DNA of 64,000 nucleotides from an uncultured Lachnospiraceae bacterium (GCA_947593735.1 CANQDT010000006.1:26036-90035); one strand, 5' to 3'; shown: positions 6,452 through 16,121, counted from the stretch's first letter. The notes: a model not told the origin generated them from the letters alone. Translations and numbers: made by a program.

Positions 6452-9400
6452 TTATTTTTTTGTTACGGTCACTTTCACGCGATATTCCTGAACCGTCCCG
6501 TTCAAGGTAACCTTCGCGATTACGCTTGTCGTACCGGCTTTCTTACCTGTGATCTTGCCCTTGCTCGATACCTTGGCAATCTTGCTGTTCTTCACAGAGT
6601 ATTCCACTTTCGCGCCTTCCTCAAGCAATACCTTGAAAGTCGATGTTTCTTTTACTTTCATGTTCTTCGTGAGGATCGTCACCGGCGTTCCGTCGGACGC
6701 GATCTTGACATCACCCAGATCACGCACGGTCGTAGGAACCTTATCTTTATCCTTAACCGTCAGACGGATCGTCGTCTTCGTGGTCACGCCGTCTTTCGTT
6801 ACATAGATCGAAATGTTTGTCTTTCCGGCTTTCAGAGCGACAACCTGTCCATTCGCGGAAACAGTCGCAACGTCCGGCTGGCTGGATACAAACTGTACCG
6901 TTACGCCTTCCTCTGCCGGTGCGCTGATCGCACCCTTCTGTCCGGTGGCAATATTCCGATATACTCTCGCTGACGCGTCCGCTTCCGGAACGTACGGCTT
7001 GTCGTCGCCCGGTTTGTTATCGTCCGGCTTATCGTCGCCCGGCGTGGTGGATGAAGTTCCGCCGCCACCAGGGATATACGGACGTTCAGACTGGCTGAAA
7101 CCGTTAATGGAAGCCAATCCATCAGCAAGCGCGTCCGCTACGCCAGGAAGATCCTGCGCGGCGTCGATCGCGTCTTTCGCGCTCTTTACAAGCGCATCCA
7201 GCCGCTCACGGTCTGTCTCTGTAAGACTGCTGCTGTTCCACTTCGCTCTCGCCTCGTCGATCTGTGCTTTCGCGTTTGTTTTCGCGTCCTCAAGCGATAC
7301 TTCCGGAACAGCGTCCTGCATTGCCTGGAGACCCTTGTTGTATTCTACGTCAACTCCATCTTTCGTCGTCTGCTGGTCGATCGCGTTCTTCGCGTCCGTT
7401 ACCGCCTGATCCAGCGCCTGGATCTGCTCCGGCGACAATGTGGAATCGTCATACAGCTTACGCGCGCTGTCCAGAGCGTCTTTCTTGCTCTGTTTATAAT
7501 CCGCAAGCTCTTTCTTCAGTTCATCAATCTTGCTCTTTAAGGAATCAAGAAGCGCTTTTTCATCTGATACAAGACCCTGTGCTTCCGAAGACAGATCTTC
7601 ATATCCTGCCAGCGCAGCGTCAACCGCAGCTTCGTCCGTGATCGCTACGTCTCCGACCGTCTTGCCGAGGATATCCGCGTTCTGCTGTTTCCATGCATCC
7701 GCTTCCGCTTTCACTTCCGCGCCTGCTTTCAGCTCATTGATCTTTGCCTTCAGCGAATCAAGCAATGCCTTCTCATCTGTTACAAGACCCTGCGCTTCCG
7801 GAGACAACTGCCCATATCCTGCCAGCGCGGCGTCAACCGCAGCTTCGTCTGTGATCGCTACGTCTTCGACCGTCTTGCCGAGGATATCCGCGTTCTGCTG
7901 TTTCCATGCATCCGCTTCCGCCTGCACTTCCGCGCCTGCTTTCAGCTCTTCGATCTTCGCTTTCAACGAATCAAGCAATGCTTTCTCTTCTGTTACAAGA
8001 CCCTGTGCTTCCGGAGACAACTGCTCATATCCTGCCAGCGCGGCGTCAACCGCAGTCTCATCTTCGATCGTTACGTTCTCGACCGTCTTTCCGAGGATAT
8101 CCGCGTTCTGCTGTTTCCATGCATCCGCTTCCGCTTTCACTTCCGCGCCTGCTTTCAGCTCGTTGATCTTTGCCTTCAGCGAATCAAGCAATGCTTTCTC
8201 TTCTGTTACAAGACCCTGGGCTCCAGGAGTCAGTTCATCATATCCCGCGAGCGCGGAATCAACTGCCGCTTCATCTGTGACCGCTACATTATCCACCGTC
8301 TTGCCAAGGATGTCCGCGTTCTCCGCTTTCCATGCGTCCGCCGCTTCCTGATCCGGATTGACGACGACGCCCTGCGTTACCGTAACGGATCCTGCTTTTT
8401 CAACACCATCCTCCACAACAACCGGGTGTGCCTGCGCGTCGATCAATTTTGTAATATGGATCCCGACTTCGGACTTGCCAAGCTGGGCATCCGGTTTTAC
8501 TGTAAATGCCGCGCTGAATACGGTTCCATCCCCGAACAACATATCGTCGGTGCTGACTGTCATTACGCCGATCTTACCGCTTTCTTCCACGTTCGCGTCA
8601 AACGCCGAGCCATTGACCAGCTCGCCCGCTACCACGTCGCTTTCCTGGATCGTCAGGACGGAAGCGTCATATGTCACGTCGATATCGGCTCCTTTGACTC
8701 CCTGAACCGTGCATCCGCTCATCGTGAACGTAACGGTCGCTTTCTCGCCCTGCGCCGCAGTCTCATTGCTGCCTTCCAGAGTATAAGGAGCGACCTTCTT
8801 CGCTTTCACGGTCACGGAACCAGGCGTGATCTCGCCTGTCGCGACGATCGGAGCCGTTGACTGATCGATCAGTTTGACTACCTGGATCGAAACGTCGGAT
8901 TTTCCGATCTCCGCATCATCTTTTACTGTAAAGGCAGCGGACAGAACTTTTCCGTCGCCGGACAGGATATCGTCCGTGCTGACCGTCATCACGCCGACCT
9001 TACCGCTTTCTTCCACACTGATATCGGATGTGCCGTTCGAGAGCAGTTCGCCTACCGTTACTTCATTTTCCTCTACAGTCAGGACAGAAGCGTCATAACC
9101 AACTTCCAGGACAGCGCCTTTGACTCCCTGAAGCGTATTCTCGCTCATCGTGAAATCTACGGTCGCTTTTTCGCCCTGCTCTGCTTCCACGTCGCTTCCG
9201 CTCAGCTTATAGGAAGCAGCAGCCGTCTTTGCTTCAACGGTAACAGAACCGGCTACGCACTGACCTGCCGCCTCGATCGGCTTCGCTCCTTCGCCGAGAA
9301 GCTCCGTTACGCTGATCCCGACGTCGCTCTTCCCGAGCGCAGCATCGTCTTTTACTGTAAAGTTAAGCGACATAACCTTCCCGTTTCCGGAGAACAGCGT

Positions 9401-10165
9401 TCCCGCTTCCACGCTCATCACGCCGATCGAGCCGTTCTCTTCCACATGAACGTCTGTCATATCGCCTGATACCAGTTCGCCTTTTTCTACGTCCTGCTCC
9501 GTCACTGTCAACACGCTGGCGTCATATGTAACGTTCATCGCGACGCCCCATACGCCCTCAAGCGTATTATCGCTCATCGTGAAGTCTACCGTCGCTTTTT
9601 CACCCTGTTTCGCGGTGACATTGCTGCCGGTCAGAACATACGTATATTCTGTGCCCTGGCTTACCACATCGAATGTTGCCGGAACGCCGGTCACTGTGAT
9701 CTTTCCGTTATCCGGATCAAGCACATCGACGACCTCAACCTCGATCTGCACGCCGGAACCGGTATATGACGCCGGAAGCGTATCTTTCAGATGGAACAGT
9801 GTTCCGTCTCCCGTGATCGCCGTCTCGACATCCACATACGCCACGCCGACCTGTCCGGCATCCTGCTTGTTCACATCCTGAATCCCTCTGTCCTGATAAA
9901 GCAGGTCGCCCTCATCAGCAACTACATCAAGATTCGGAAACGCATCCGTGCTGTATTTGATCCTAACCTGCAACCCGGCAATCGTATTGGTATTCCCCTC
10001 CAAAACGACCGGTATGGATACCGCCTGACCCTGCGTATATTCAGACTGTGCATCCACTTTAATGCTGGTTCCCGCCGCCCGGACTGCACCGAAAGACATA
10101 CCGCCCAGCACCATCGCAAAGGATAAGACAAACGCAAGTATACGCTTCATGATTTTCTGATTCAT
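6452..10165 (-). CDS. Secreted scaffold-like protein: four cohesin-like domains, helical repeats, Ig-like (Big) domains
   Basis: 1237 residues with a signal peptide (residues about 1-31). Four cohesin-like beta-sandwich domains follow at about 33-170, 176-312, 318-455 and 460-598. Domains 2-4 are closely similar (each has QGEKATV.FTMS, YDASVLT and SGNGKV or SGDGKV elements). Next come four 71-residue alpha-helical repeats (609-893), a helical FIVAR-like stretch to about 1035, a Gly/Pro/Asp linker with repeated DDKP, and two C-terminal Big2-like domains. Cohesins bind dockerins, and two dockerin proteins are encoded nearby. No LPXTG, SLH domain or own dockerin is visible, so cell attachment is unclear. 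The GTG at 10174 is in frame, but the ATG at 10165 is 6 nt after GAGGTG. It is the last gene of a three-gene operon. Confidence 0.85.
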   Translation of the reverse strand: MNQKIMKRILAFVLSFAMVLGGMSFGAVRAAGTSIKVDAQSEYTQGQAVSIPVVLEGNTNTIAGLQVRIKYSTDAFPNLDVVADEGDLLYQDRGIQDVNKQDAGQVGVAYVDVETAITGDGTLFHLKDTLPASYTGSGVQIEVEVVDVLDPDNGKITVTGVPATFDVVSQGTEYTYVLTGSNVTAKQGEKATVDFTMSDNTLEGVWGVAMNVTYDASVLTVTEQDVEKGELVSGDMTDVHVEENGSIGVMSVEAGTLFSGNGKVMSLNFTVKDDAALGKSDVGISVTELLGEGAKPIEAAGQCVAGSVTVEAKTAAASYKLSGSDVEAEQGEKATVDFTMSENTLQGVKGAVLEVGYDASVLTVEENEVTVGELLSNGTSDISVEESGKVGVMTVSTDDILSGDGKVLSAAFTVKDDAEIGKSDVSIQVVKLIDQSTAPIVATGEITPGSVTVKAKKVAPYTLEGSNETAAQGEKATVTFTMSGCTVQGVKGADIDVTYDASVLTIQESDVVAGELVNGSAFDANVEESGKIGVMTVSTDDMLFGDGTVFSAAFTVKPDAQLGKSEVGIHITKLIDAQAHPVVVEDGVEKAGSVTVTQGVVVNPDQEAADAWKAENADILGKTVDNVAVTDEAAVDSALAGYDELTPGAQGLVTEEKALLDSLKAKINELKAGAEVKAEADAWKQQNADILGKTVENVTIEDETAVDAALAGYEQLSPEAQGLVTEEKALLDSLKAKIEELKAGAEVQAEADAWKQQNADILGKTVEDVAITDEAAVDAALAGYGQLSPEAQGLVTDEKALLDSLKAKINELKAGAEVKAEADAWKQQNADILGKTVGDVAITDEAAVDAALAGYEDLSSEAQGLVSDEKALLDSLKSKIDELKKELADYKQSKKDALDSARKLYDDSTLSPEQIQALDQAVTDAKNAIDQQTTKDGVDVEYNKGLQAMQDAVPEVSLEDAKTNAKAQIDEARAKWNSSSLTETDRERLDALVKSAKDAIDAAQDLPGVADALADGLASINGFSQSERPYIPGGGGTSSTTPGDDKPDDNKPGDDKPYVPEADASARVYRNIATGQKGAISAPAEEGVTVQFVSSQPDVATVSANGQVVALKAGKTNISIYVTKDGVTTKTTIRLTVKDKDKVPTTVRDLGDVKIASDGTPVTILTKNMKVKETSTFKVLLEEGAKVEYSVKNSKIAKVSSKGKITGKKAGTTSVIAKVTLNGTVQEYRVKVTVTKK
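7490..8341 (-). repeat. Four tandem 213-bp repeats coding for 71-residue helical units
   Basis: The scaffold gene holds four copies of a 213-bp unit encoding ADAWK..NADILGKTV at the start and ALLDSLKAKI.ELKAGAEV at the end. Copies 2-4 are nearly identical, copy 1 more diverged. The near-identity at DNA level suggests recent duplication or gene conversion and possible length variation between strains. Such helical repeats usually act as spacers in Gram-positive surface proteins. Confidence 0.85.
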
Positions 10166-10188
10166 AATTCTCACCTCGTTTTGTCTCC

Positions 10189-11082
10189 TTATTTCACTAC
10201 TCTGACTTTTACCTTGGCGGAAACCCCGCCCGCTTTGGCAGTTACGACAACGACGCCCGGTTTCTTTGCCCGGAACTTGCCTGTCTTTTTATCGATCGTC
10301 GCGATCTTTTTATTGGAGACAAGCCATTTGATTGCCGCTTTCTTACCAACTGTTTTTGCCTTAAACTGATAGGTCTTGTGAACCTTGATCTTTTTCTTTT
10401 GCTTTGTAAATTTGATCTTCTTTACTTTTTGTACGGAGCTGCTTTCAGGCGTACTGCTTCCCGGCGCGGTGTCCGATTCCTGTACGTCCGTACTGTCGTC
10501 TTTGTCTCCTGCCGGAGTTGTCGCCGCTCCGCCCGGACCTCCCGAAGAAGGCGCGCCGCCAGAGACGCCGCCCGAACCACCCGTCGACGTCTGCTGAATC
10601 GTTACCGTCCCGACCGTACTTTGAATCTGATAATTTTCCGTCTCGGAATCCTCCGCGCACATCGTATCATATAATGTAAACGCGGCGGTTCCGGAAGCGT
10701 TTTCATTGATCCGGAACGTAATATTCATCCAGTTCCCGCCTGTGGTATAGGGCTCCATTGCCGCCCATCCCCAGTTCACATTTCCGGGTGTGTCCGTATT
10801 GGTCAGGCGAAGGCCTGTCGGCGTCTGATTGGTATACTCTGTAGATACCAATGTCAGTTTCTCAACATCGTACCGCAATTTGAACTGCGCGTTGCGCACC
10901 GGCATCTCTTCCGAAACGCCGAAACTCACCGATACGACTACTGTATCTCCCGGTTTTCCGCTCGCGCTGCTCACGGTAACCGGAACCGTTCCCACTGCCT
11001 TCGCCGTCAATGTAGCGCCCGGCGCTGTCAGCGACAGCGCCAGGGCTAACATGAGCAGGCAGCTAATCAGTTTTCTGCTCAT
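10189..11082 (-). CDS. Secreted single-cohesin protein with C-terminal Ig-like domain
   Basis: 297 residues. A signal peptide covers about 1-29, then a cohesin-type domain at about 33-165 (GKPGDTVVVSVSF, LRYDVEKL, FRINENASG and a closing VGTVTIQ strand). A Ser/Gly/Pro-rich linker spans about 166-215, and a Lys-rich stretch leads into a bacterial Ig-like (Big2) domain at 220-297. The start ATG has GGGAGG upstream. It is the middle gene of the cohesin operon with gaps of 23 bp on each side. The role is probably to display a single dockerin-binding module outside the cell. It has no sortase signal and no transmembrane anchor. The Lys-rich segment could bind anionic cell-wall polymer, but that is a guess. 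Confidence 0.8.
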   Translation of the reverse strand: MSRKLISCLLMLALALSLTAPGATLTAKAVGTVPVTVSSASGKPGDTVVVSVSFGVSEEMPVRNAQFKLRYDVEKLTLVSTEYTNQTPTGLRLTNTDTPGNVNWGWAAMEPYTTGGNWMNITFRINENASGTAAFTLYDTMCAEDSETENYQIQSTVGTVTIQQTSTGGSGGVSGGAPSSGGPGGAATTPAGDKDDSTDVQESDTAPGSSTPESSSVQKVKKIKFTKQKKKIKVHKTYQFKAKTVGKKAAIKWLVSNKKIATIDKKTGKFRAKKPGVVVVTAKAGGVSAKVKVRVVK

Positions 11083-11105
11083 GGGTAATTCCTCCCTTAT
11101 GCTTT

Positions 11106-14100
11106 TTATTCAGCAAGCTCAGGGACGTTCTTGCCATTTGCTTTCTTGAGGATCAGTAATACGTCGTCTACTGTCACGCTGCCATTCGCATTGACATCCG
11201 CAGCAAGGAACTGCTGTGAATTCTTATCTGCTGCCGTCTGTACGGACAACTGCAATGCCAGCAGGGCGTCCTCGATCGTGATCGAACCGTCGTCGTTCAC
11301 ATCACCTAATTTGTACTCAGGAAGTGCCGGATGTTCTTCCGCGTACTTCGCGGCTACCGCCGCGTCAAACGCCTGTTTGAACGTCGCTTCCGTATCGTAC
11401 GGTTTGCCTGCGGCAAGCTGCGTCAGAACCGCAGTCTGTCCAGCCGCCGACAATGCATTGAATCCGTTCGCCGCCGCAAGGTCAATGCCGAGCGCCGCCG
11501 CGTTCTGCGCGTCTTCGATCACCGCTTTCAGCGCGTCCGCATCCGCCGCCTCGTTTACTTTCTCAAGAGCCGTCTTCTCCGGAACAGGCGTGTTCGCCGT
11601 TACCGCCGCGTCAAACGCCGTCTTCAATGTATCTGCCGAATAACCTTCTTCCGGTTTCTGCGCGAATACCGTATCCATAACCGCGGATTTCTTTCCATCA
11701 TCCAGCGCATTATACGCAGCAAGGTCTAAGCCAAGTTCCGCCGCGTTCTCTTCGATCACGGTCTTCAACGCAGCCGCGTCGGTCGCTTCATTGACTTTCT
11801 CAATCGCGGTCTTCTCTACAGCAGGTGTGCCGAAGGTAATGGAACCAGGAGTATATTCTCCGCAGCCTTTCATCGCATCCCTATCGACATTATGACCGCC
11901 CATTTCGTTCTCTTCAATCAGCGCTCTCTGAACTGTAAATCCCTTTCCTGTAATATCATATTTGGTATTATCAGTCGGAGTCTTGGCTTTAAAGTAGAGA
12001 TACACCAATATTCCATCTTTGTCTGAAGCCATTGTACATCCATCGCCTGCCATAACGAGTTTCATATACGGATCGCCATCATTGGTTACCCTATTAAATG
12101 TAGGCACAAGATTGAGTTTCTTTCCTAATGTACCTCTTGGACAATCAGCGTCTACCATTTCAATAGCGCTCTCATCATAATATAACGCGAGAGTGTAACT
12201 TCCTACACAATGCTTATCACTTATAACATCTTTAAAGGTTAAAGGAATCTCGATCTCCTGTGCATTTGTTTCAACACCGGTTGCTGATCCAATTTCTACA
12301 TAATAATATATCTCAGCTTCGTAATCAAACGATTCCTTTAACGATTCTTTTGTATAACCGCTTCCTGGTTTCTTTGTAAACAAACGTTTTACAATTTCAA
12401 GCTGCTCATATTCAGTCAACGTGTTGTAACCAGCCAGGTCAAGTCCTAACTCAGCGGCGTTCTCTTCAATAATCGTCTGCAAAGCCTCGGCACTTCCTGC
12501 ATTATTAACGGAAGCAACCTTATCATCCACCGGAGGAACCTCGCCGCCTTCATACTCGATCGTCAGCTGAGGAACCAAGTCCGCCTTTGTCTTGCCGGCT
12601 GCATCCAGAACCAGCTGCGCGCCCGCATTTTCTCCTGCGGCGATTTCTTTGGTAAAGAGCATCTTCTGCGCTTTTGCCTCGGAAGAAAGCAGGAAGTTCA
12701 CTTCCGTTGCCGCCGGATCCGCAGCCTGTACGAGCGAGGTAACGTCAACCTCAGACGTCCATTCATCCAATGTCGTCGCGGTTACTTTACTTGGATTATC
12801 GTTCTTTGTGTAATCGCTCATGCAGTCGATATTGCCTCTGTGGAATACAGCTGTAACGCCGTCTGTCGCAAGCGACGCGTCAATGCTTTCTTTCAGGAAC
12901 TCATAGCTGTTCTTTGCTCCTTCCACGCCATCGTTTGCCGCAAGCTCTACGACGTTGGTTTCATTCCATTCGCCGTCGAACTTCGTGATCTTGATGTTCG
13001 TATCTTTTCCAGCTTTATCCCTCTCCGCGACAAACCGAAGCGTAGCGCTTTTGACTGTCTTGTTCGCATCTTTCGGGAATTTCAGCAATCCGACAAAATC
13101 TGCCGACGCATTGGAAGCAAATTCCATTGTCGCATTTTTCGGATGCGTATACTGCCATGCGCTTGTCAGGTTCGTATCCTGCGTCTTATCAGCCGCCGCT
13201 ACCTGCTCGGAAGTCAGGTACGACTGGAGCTTGCTGATCGCGTCATTCTTGTACGTGTCAACCGTTTCTTTCAGCAGCGTTTCCGGCGCGTTGATCTGGA
13301 TCGTCGCGTACTTGATCACCGCGTCGATCGAGTTCTGCGCAAACGCGTCATACTGATCTTTGGTTACCGCCGCATTGATCGCCGCGATCGCCTGCTCTTT
13401 ATACTGCGGCAGGTCTTCGTCCGCCGTGATCTTTTCAATCCCGTCGATCGCCGCTTTTGCTTTCTCTAATTCCTGCTGAACCGCCTGCTCGTCGGTTGCT
13501 GCTTCAATGGCGGTTTTGCCCTTCTCGCGTTCGTCAAGGACTTTCTGCCAGTTCTCAGGAGTATAGCTGCCCTGCGTCGCGCCTTCCGGCAAATAAGAAT
13601 CCAATTCTGCTTCTGCCGCCGCTTTTACAACTGACAGTTCTGTTTCTACCCAAACTTCCAGTTCTGTCGCATGAGTTCCTGGATTCGACCAGTTATAAAC
13701 AATGATAAACCGGTACTCGCCGGACGTATCGGTTCCGGAAGTAAGTTTGATCGGTCCCACTGTCTTATCGGTCATATTATTTTCATTATCCGGGGTAGCC
13801 GTCTGCGAGATAATTGCAACGCCATTCTTGACATCTTTATTCATACGCAAGACGTCGTCTCTCGTACCGGTTGACCCAGTCGTCAATGACACGTCGTTTG
13901 ACACTGCAACCGACGTACCATTTTCATCTCCTACAGCCTGGAGTCTGATCTTACTTAACGCGTATGCTTTTTTCAAATCGATAACCTGCAGTGCCTGATT
14001 TGCCAGATTGATCCCTGTTTCCGTATCGCCGTCATAAAGCATTGCGGCTTTATTATCCACAGGACCATTTCCTTTCCATGCATAGGAATCTGCTGTAGAC

Positions 14101-14909
14101 AGATCTACTTTTCCATCCTCGGCAACTGTAACGCCCTCTTGCGGTGACGGGGGCTGTACTTCCTTTGTCTCTCCATATGTAACCGTCACAACCGGTTTCA
14201 GATCCTCAGCCGTTTTGCCTGCCGCGGTCAGAACCTGCTCAATACTTGCCCATCTTGTGTCATTATTGTAGGTTTCCTTGCTGGCATCCTTTGTGAACAA
14301 CTGACATCCCTCGCCGCTATCCCGCGTCGAATACAGCAGGAAACTCACAACGCCGCTGTCGTTATTCTTCATGTCTTCTGTCAGCTGTAATTCCAAAGTT
14401 CCCTGATGTTTTGATAATGTTTCCACATCATAAGCATCGCCATACTCAAACAACTTATTTCCGCCATGTCCGATCGCCAGCTCCCCGATCGGATCCGTCG
14501 CGATTGCTTCCGTGACCTGGCTTTCTACGTCTGCATACTGCGTGGAAGCCTCTGTCCAATCATTTCCAAATGCATATGCCTTGATCGTGTCGTTGACCTT
14601 CGACTCACTTGTAAATAAAATACTGATGCTCTCCACCTTTTTCGTCGTATCAAGCCCTGCGATCTTGTACAATCCCGCAAACACTGCATCACTTGAAGCC
14701 TGCAGCCTGTATTCGATTTTGGCGCTGTTCGCAGTCTGAGCAGTATTATTTTTCCTTATCTGCTTGTCCTCCGAAAAGGTTGTTACAACTACATTTTCGT
14801 CTGCTTTGACCGGTATCATGCCGGAACTTGACAGAATCAATGCCGCAGATAAAATACCTGCCAGCATCCGCTTACCAGTTTTTCTGGTAATCGCTGTTTT
14901 TAAACTCAT
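11106..14909 (-). CDS. Large secreted protein carrying an internal cohesin-like domain and a C-terminal type I dockerin
   Basis: 1267 residues from the ATG at 14909 (8 nt after AAGGAGGG; a longer frame starts at 14951). Order: signal peptide about 1-37; a DNRLRE/CBM96-like beta domain about 50-255; a discoidin-like segment about 265-425; a helical FIVAR-like region about 425-580; a second DNRLRE-like domain about 600-800; and short helical repeats (ENAAELGLDLA.YN, three copies). A cohesin-like domain lies at about 885-1055, then more helical repeats, and a dockerin covers the last ~65 residues with two Ca-loop repeats (DVNDDGSITIEDA and DVNANGSVTVDDV). The protein can in principle bind a cohesin and be bound by a dockerin. 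It is first in the operon and may be the main non-catalytic ligand-binding component. Confidence 0.8.
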   Translation of the reverse strand: MSLKTAITRKTGKRMLAGILSAALILSSSGMIPVKADENVVVTTFSEDKQIRKNNTAQTANSAKIEYRLQASSDAVFAGLYKIAGLDTTKKVESISILFTSESKVNDTIKAYAFGNDWTEASTQYADVESQVTEAIATDPIGELAIGHGGNKLFEYGDAYDVETLSKHQGTLELQLTEDMKNNDSGVVSFLLYSTRDSGEGCQLFTKDASKETYNNDTRWASIEQVLTAAGKTAEDLKPVVTVTYGETKEVQPPSPQEGVTVAEDGKVDLSTADSYAWKGNGPVDNKAAMLYDGDTETGINLANQALQVIDLKKAYALSKIRLQAVGDENGTSVAVSNDVSLTTGSTGTRDDVLRMNKDVKNGVAIISQTATPDNENNMTDKTVGPIKLTSGTDTSGEYRFIIVYNWSNPGTHATELEVWVETELSVVKAAAEAELDSYLPEGATQGSYTPENWQKVLDEREKGKTAIEAATDEQAVQQELEKAKAAIDGIEKITADEDLPQYKEQAIAAINAAVTKDQYDAFAQNSIDAVIKYATIQINAPETLLKETVDTYKNDAISKLQSYLTSEQVAAADKTQDTNLTSAWQYTHPKNATMEFASNASADFVGLLKFPKDANKTVKSATLRFVAERDKAGKDTNIKITKFDGEWNETNVVELAANDGVEGAKNSYEFLKESIDASLATDGVTAVFHRGNIDCMSDYTKNDNPSKVTATTLDEWTSEVDVTSLVQAADPAATEVNFLLSSEAKAQKMLFTKEIAAGENAGAQLVLDAAGKTKADLVPQLTIEYEGGEVPPVDDKVASVNNAGSAEALQTIIEENAAELGLDLAGYNTLTEYEQLEIVKRLFTKKPGSGYTKESLKESFDYEAEIYYYVEIGSATGVETNAQEIEIPLTFKDVISDKHCVGSYTLALYYDESAIEMVDADCPRGTLGKKLNLVPTFNRVTNDGDPYMKLVMAGDGCTMASDKDGILVYLYFKAKTPTDNTKYDITGKGFTVQRALIEENEMGGHNVDRDAMKGCGEYTPGSITFGTPAVEKTAIEKVNEATDAAALKTVIEENAAELGLDLAAYNALDDGKKSAVMDTVFAQKPEEGYSADTLKTAFDAAVTANTPVPEKTALEKVNEAADADALKAVIEDAQNAAALGIDLAAANGFNALSAAGQTAVLTQLAAGKPYDTEATFKQAFDAAVAAKYAEEHPALPEYKLGDVNDDGSITIEDALLALQLSVQTAADKNSQQFLAADVNANGSVTVDDVLLILKKANGKNVPELAE

Positions 14910-14999
14910 TCTTCTTTCCCTCCTTATTTTTTTCTGTACAGAGTTTATCACATGATTATAATTCTTTGCTTATGTTCCTGCTCACCTCCTGCTCTCCTA

Positions 15000-15050
15000 T
15001 TGTACAATCCAGTACGCTGAGGCTTTGTTCCCCCTCTCATGCCTTGTACA
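15000..15050 (-). other. Possible structured 5' leader of the cohesin operon
   Basis: Between the predicted promoter and the start at 14909 lies a leader of about 150 nt. Its first part is closed by a perfect inverted repeat (TGTACAA and TTGTACA, arms at 15044-15050 and 15000-15006), with an inner GGC/GCC pairing and an ACAAAGCC motif. The arrangement suggests a folded RNA element. It does not match any riboswitch I can name with confidence. The rest of the 14910-15338 gap holds only the promoter and a terminator. Confidence 0.35.
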
Positions 15051-15066
15051 TAGATATACTGACTAT

Positions 15067-15095
15067 ATTATACGGGAAAATTACAAATTGTTCAA
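15067..15095 (-). promoter_or_regulatory. Predicted promoter of the three-gene cohesin operon
   Basis: On the minus strand: TTGAAC, a 17-bp spacer, and a perfect TATAAT. The initiation site would fall near 15060, leaving a leader of about 150 nt before the dockerin-cohesin gene at 14909. Confidence 0.7.
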
Positions 15096-15270
15096 TAGGA
15101 AGTATTGATTTTTTATATCTTTTGTGCATTTTCTCCATTGAAAACAAGAAATTTCCCTCTCAAATTGTTACCCGCGCCCCTTTCGCCGGTTTGTGAAAAA
15201 AAGCGGCGCGCAACGATCTGCCTGCCGCCCGGTTCGGAAACAAAATATGGAAATCCTCCATATAACAACA

Positions 15271-15306
15271 GGGCTGACGCCTTACTCTGCTTGTAAGCGT
15301 CAGCCC
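15271..15306 (-). terminator. Rho-independent terminator of the small cohesin-dockerin gene
   Basis: A long stem built on GGGCTGACGC and its complement GCGTCAGCCC with further TTAC/GTAA pairing, followed on the minus strand by a T-rich tract (TGTTGTTAT). It lies about 30 bp past the stop codon at 15339. Confidence 0.8.
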
Positions 15307-15338
15307 CCGGTATTTTCAATAACAATGTTGTTTATATA

Positions 15339-16121
15339 CTAGTTAAAATCAGCCCTTTTTGCTACTACATACTCCATGATATATCTCGCGTCTTCACTGT
15401 TTACATCTACATCCCCTGTTACATCAGCATTCGCAAGTTGTTCTTCATCCAGTTGACGCTTTCCTGCAACATATTCCAGGACATATCTTGCATCTTCGCT
15501 ATCCACGCTCTTATCTCCGGTTACATCTCCAAGTATACGTGTGGATGGTTCTTCTTCCTTCACCGGTACATTCACCGGTTCAGCCGGAACAAACGCGCTT
15601 ACCTCAGTCGGATCCTCATACTGTTCACGGATCGCCGTATTGTCCGGGTTCGCCCTGTTCTCGGACGCATCGCCTTTTGTCTCTTTGGCATACAGCTCTT
15701 CCAGGTTCAGCGTTACCTGAGTGGCTTCCTGTGCGCCATCGTTCACACGGAAGACGAGGACTGCCAATACCAGTCCTTCCGGACCTGCGCTTGCTTCGTC
15801 GCCGTCAATGTACGCGATCGTCGCTGTACCCGGCTGTTCTACGCCGACTTCCACATAAGAGCCGCCCACGTTCTCTCTTGTCCGGAACGAATCATATGTA
15901 AGGGCGGTCTGGTCATACTGCACGTCCATCTGGACAGCGCCGATCTGTTTCAGGTTGACGGCTTTCACTGTAAGCTCTACATTGCCGTCCACGATCGCGC
16001 TCTCGACCGTAAACGTTCCACTCGCTTCCGCCTTGGCGGTCGTCATGCCGATCATCATACTGAATGTAAGAACCAGCGCCAGAAAACCAGCCATCAGTTT
16101 CTTTGTACGGGATTTTCTCAT
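15339..16121 (-). CDS. Small secreted cohesin-dockerin protein
   Basis: 260 residues from the ATG at 16121, preceded by GAGAGG; a longer frame begins at 16223 but overlaps the promoter. A signal peptide (about 1-35, cleavage near AEA) is followed by one cohesin-type domain at about 36-165 (VQMDVQYDQTALTYDSF, AYIDGDEAS, VLAVLVFRV). A short Pro/Glu/Val linker leads to a type I dockerin at about 196-258 with two Ca-binding repeats (DVTGDKSVDSEDA and DVTGDVDVNSEDA). Having one cohesin and one dockerin on a short chain makes it a possible adaptor or self-associating unit. It has its own promoter and terminator and lies just upstream of the cohesin operon. Confidence 0.88.
   Translation of the reverse strand: MRKSRTKKLMAGFLALVLTFSMMIGMTTAKAEASGTFTVESAIVDGNVELTVKAVNLKQIGAVQMDVQYDQTALTYDSFRTRENVGGSYVEVGVEQPGTATIAYIDGDEASAGPEGLVLAVLVFRVNDGAQEATQVTLNLEELYAKETKGDASENRANPDNTAIREQYEDPTEVSAFVPAEPVNVPVKEEEPSTRILGDVTGDKSVDSEDARYVLEYVAGKRQLDEEQLANADVTGDVDVNSEDARYIMEYVVAKRADFN

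Noticed and set aside
14910..15066. Class I c-di-GMP riboswitch
   Set aside because: Only an ACAAAGCC motif and a G-rich stretch resemble the aptamer. The CAGGGCAAACC part and the GNRA tetraloop stem are not seen, so I list it only as an unassigned structured leader.
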